26,215 bases of DNA from NCBI GenBank assembly GCA_003150175.1, contig QAKZ01000001.1, forward strand, positions 59,207-85,421, given 5' to 3'. The notes under the pieces were generated by a model. That model searched no databases. It had not been told where the DNA came from and saw only the letters and a list, made by a program, of their open reading frames with translations. Position 1 is the first letter of the stretch. The number at the start of each line of letters is the position of its first letter. The translations under genes and the position numbers were made by a program. Shown here in pieces: positions 24,325 to 26,215 of the stretch. Source of the stretch: Coriobacteriia bacterium. GTDB lineage: Bacteria > Actinomycetota > Coriobacteriia > Coriobacteriales > Atopobiaceae.

Positions 24325-25779
24325 TTACACAGAAGTTGCTAGATAATCAGCAAGTTCGTCTTGCCACTCGCGGGGCGAGAAGCCCGTCGACTCGAGCTTT
24401 GAAAGGTCAAGGGCAGAGTGGACGGGCCGCGAGGCTATCGGTCCCTCGGCGCCGGCGTAGTACTCGGCGGTCGAGACGGGCTTGACCGCGCCACCGTTGC
24501 CGTTCCTGGCCTCGAAGCAGGCGCGGGCGATGTCGGCCCAGCTCCTCACCGCACCGGAGCCGGTGCAGTCGTAGGTGCCGTAGGGGGCTCGGGAGCCCAG
24601 CAGGTGGAAGATCGCCGCGGTCATCTGGTCGGTGAAAGTGAGGCGGCCGAGCTGGTCGTCCACGACCGTCACCTGGCTAAGCTCATCGCCCGGGTCAGCG
24701 ACGCGATCGGAAAGGGCGCACATGGTCTTGACGAAGTTCCTGCCGTCGCCGATGACCCAGCTCGAGCGCAGGATGTAGTGCCTGGGGCAGCCGGCCACGG
24801 CGAGGTCGCCCGCGGCCTTGGACTGGCCGTAGACGGACAGCGGGCTGAACGGCTCGCCCTCGTCGTGCAGGTCGCGGGAGCCGTCGAAGACGTAGTCGGA
24901 GCTGATGTGGACCAGGGTTATGCCGTGCTCGGCGCAGGTGCGCGCGAGCAGCGCGGGGCCCGCGGCGTTGGCCTTCCAAGCGGCGACGCGTCCCTCGGGG
25001 GTCTCCGCGCGGTCCACGGCAGTGTAAGCGCCGCAGTTGATCGCCGTGCCGTAGAGGGACCAGTCGTACCTGGAATAGGCCTCGGGGTCGGAGAAGTCGA
25101 AGGAGTCGATGTCGCAGAAGTCGAAGTCCTTGGCGACTCCGCGCCCCTCGGCGAGCGCCCGCACCGCGCGGCCCAGCTGCCCGTTGCAGCCGGTGACGAG
25201 CGTGCGCTTGGGCGCCATGGGGACGACGTCCTTCAGCATGGGGTGGCGCTTGTCGGCCTCCGAGAGGATGGCCTCATCGAGCGGGATGGGCCAGTCGATG
25301 CCGAGCTCGGGGTCGGCGAGGTTCACGAAGGTGTAGGTCTTCTTCAGCTCAGCGGACCAGTGCGCGTTCACGAGGTAGGTGTAGGCGGTGCCGTCCTCGA
25401 GCGCCTGGAAGGAGTTGCCCACGCCGCGGGGAGTAAAGACCGCGCGAGATGGGTCGACCTCGCACGTGAAGACCTGCCCGTAGGTAGAAGAGCCCTCGCG
25501 CAAGTCCACCCATGCGCCGAAGATGCGGCCCGTCGCGACAGAGATCCATTTGTCCCAAGGCTCGGCGTGGACGCCGCGAGTGACGCCGCGCTCGGCGTTG
25601 TAGCTTATGTTGTTCTGGACCCAGGACAGGTCGGGGGCGCCGAGCGCGCACATCTTGGCCCTCTGCCAGTTCTCCTTGAACCAGCCGCGGGTATCCCCGT
25701 GGACGGGAAGGTCGGCAACGAGAAGACCTTCGATAGGGGTCTCGGTAAGCTTCAATTCTTTTTCGAACTCGAATGACAT
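24325..25779 (-). CDS. rmlCD: fused dTDP-4-dehydrorhamnose 3,5-epimerase / reductase
   Basis: This encodes 484 residues. Residues 1-190 are an RmlC-type cupin with TRGVH (H71, the expected catalytic base), a WVDLREGS segment and PRGVGNSF. Residues 193-484 are an RmlD-type short-chain reductase with the TGCNGQLG nucleotide-binding loop (196-203), SSDYVFDG and the YGQSK catalytic pair Y317/K321. Together they do the last two steps of dTDP-L-rhamnose synthesis: epimerisation of dTDP-4-keto-6-deoxyglucose, then NAD(P)H reduction. Such fusions occur in several Actinobacteria. The ATG has GGGAG four bases upstream and begins nine bases after the rmlB stop, so the two form an operon. The gene is very GC-rich. 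The product feeds rhamnosyltransferases such as the GT2 at 13531-14433. Confidence 0.9.
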   Translation of the reverse strand: MSFEFEKELKLTETPIEGLLVADLPVHGDTRGWFKENWQRAKMCALGAPDLSWVQNNISYNAERGVTRGVHAEPWDKWISVATGRIFGAWVDLREGSSTYGQVFTCEVDPSRAVFTPRGVGNSFQALEDGTAYTYLVNAHWSAELKKTYTFVNLADPELGIDWPIPLDEAILSEADKRHPMLKDVVPMAPKRTLVTGCNGQLGRAVRALAEGRGVAKDFDFCDIDSFDFSDPEAYSRYDWSLYGTAINCGAYTAVDRAETPEGRVAAWKANAAGPALLARTCAEHGITLVHISSDYVFDGSRDLHDEGEPFSPLSVYGQSKAAGDLAVAGCPRHYILRSSWVIGDGRNFVKTMCALSDRVADPGDELSQVTVVDDQLGRLTFTDQMTAAIFHLLGSRAPYGTYDCTGSGAVRSWADIARACFEARNGNGGAVKPVSTAEYYAGAEGPIASRPVHSALDLSKLESTGFSPREWQDELADYLATSV

Positions 25780-25788
25780 GTCGCTCCC

Positions 25789-26215
<427 letters not shown>

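Noticed and set aside
22578..24485. Long plus-strand open frame of 635 codons opposite the L,D-transpeptidase gene
   Set aside because: It is the complement of a lectin-repeat gene with strong domain support. It has no ribosome binding site, and its hydrophobic repeats simply mirror the lectin repeats.
24418..25776. Plus-strand open frame of 452 codons opposite the RmlCD gene
   Set aside because: High GC removes stop codons on the opposite strand. The frame is rich in Gly, Ala, Val and Arg with no domain.

Overview
The window looks like a surface-polysaccharide and cell-wall region from a high-GC Gram-positive actinobacterium, most likely a gut Coriobacteriia member such as Collinsella. This attribution is inference. 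It rests on the fused RmlC-RmlD protein typical of Actinobacteria, on secreted wall enzymes loaded with ricin-B type lectin repeats, and on polytopic proteins resembling DUF6020, DUF6541 and YfhO. No database search was possible.

Layout. (1) 133-1562: an AT-richer two-gene cassette, a DUF4869-like protein overlapping a small P-loop ATPase with a Toprim-like tail. (2) 1650-5266, minus: a secreted lysozyme-like protein with nine lectin repeats, then a broken lectin-NlpC/P60 gene (one frameshift, no signal peptide), bordered by an inverted-repeat element (5300-5482). (3) 5666-6901, plus: an ATP-grasp ligase. (4) 7107-12272, minus: a polyprenyl-phosphate-type glycosyltransferase, a DUF6020-like membrane protein, an acyltransferase-3 and a WecE-like sugar aminotransferase. 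(5) 12422-13452, plus: a DPM1-like glycosyltransferase with a DUF2304 partner. (6) 13531-14433, minus: a rhamnosyltransferase-like GT2. (7) 14514-16576, plus: two GT2 enzymes. (8) 16674-21197, minus: DUF6541-like and YfhO-like proteins in one operon. (9) 21324-24245, minus: an L,D-transpeptidase with twelve lectin repeats. (10) 24325-26215, minus: rmlC-rmlD fusion and the 3' part of rmlB.

How the parts fit (inference). RmlB makes dTDP-4-keto-6-deoxyglucose. RmlCD turns it into dTDP-rhamnose, and the WecE-like enzyme can turn it into dTDP-4-amino-4,6-dideoxygalactose. The three cytoplasmic GT2 enzymes would build a lipid-linked glycan. The two polyprenyl-phosphate GT2 enzymes would supply lipid-phosphate sugars to the large GT-C-like membrane proteins, which would decorate the glycan outside the cell. 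The lectin-bearing wall enzymes may bind that glycan. No Wzx flippase, Wzy polymerase, initiating phosphoglycosyltransferase, tRNA, rRNA, CRISPR array or complete insertion sequence is seen.

The locus is not one operon. Strand changes eight times over the window, and strong hairpin terminators sit between several converging genes (1586-1622, 13481-13523, 16613-16653). The candidates most worth following for something undescribed are the DUF4869/ATPase-Toprim cassette, the inverted-repeat element beside the broken NlpC/P60 gene, and the lectin-glycan pairing.
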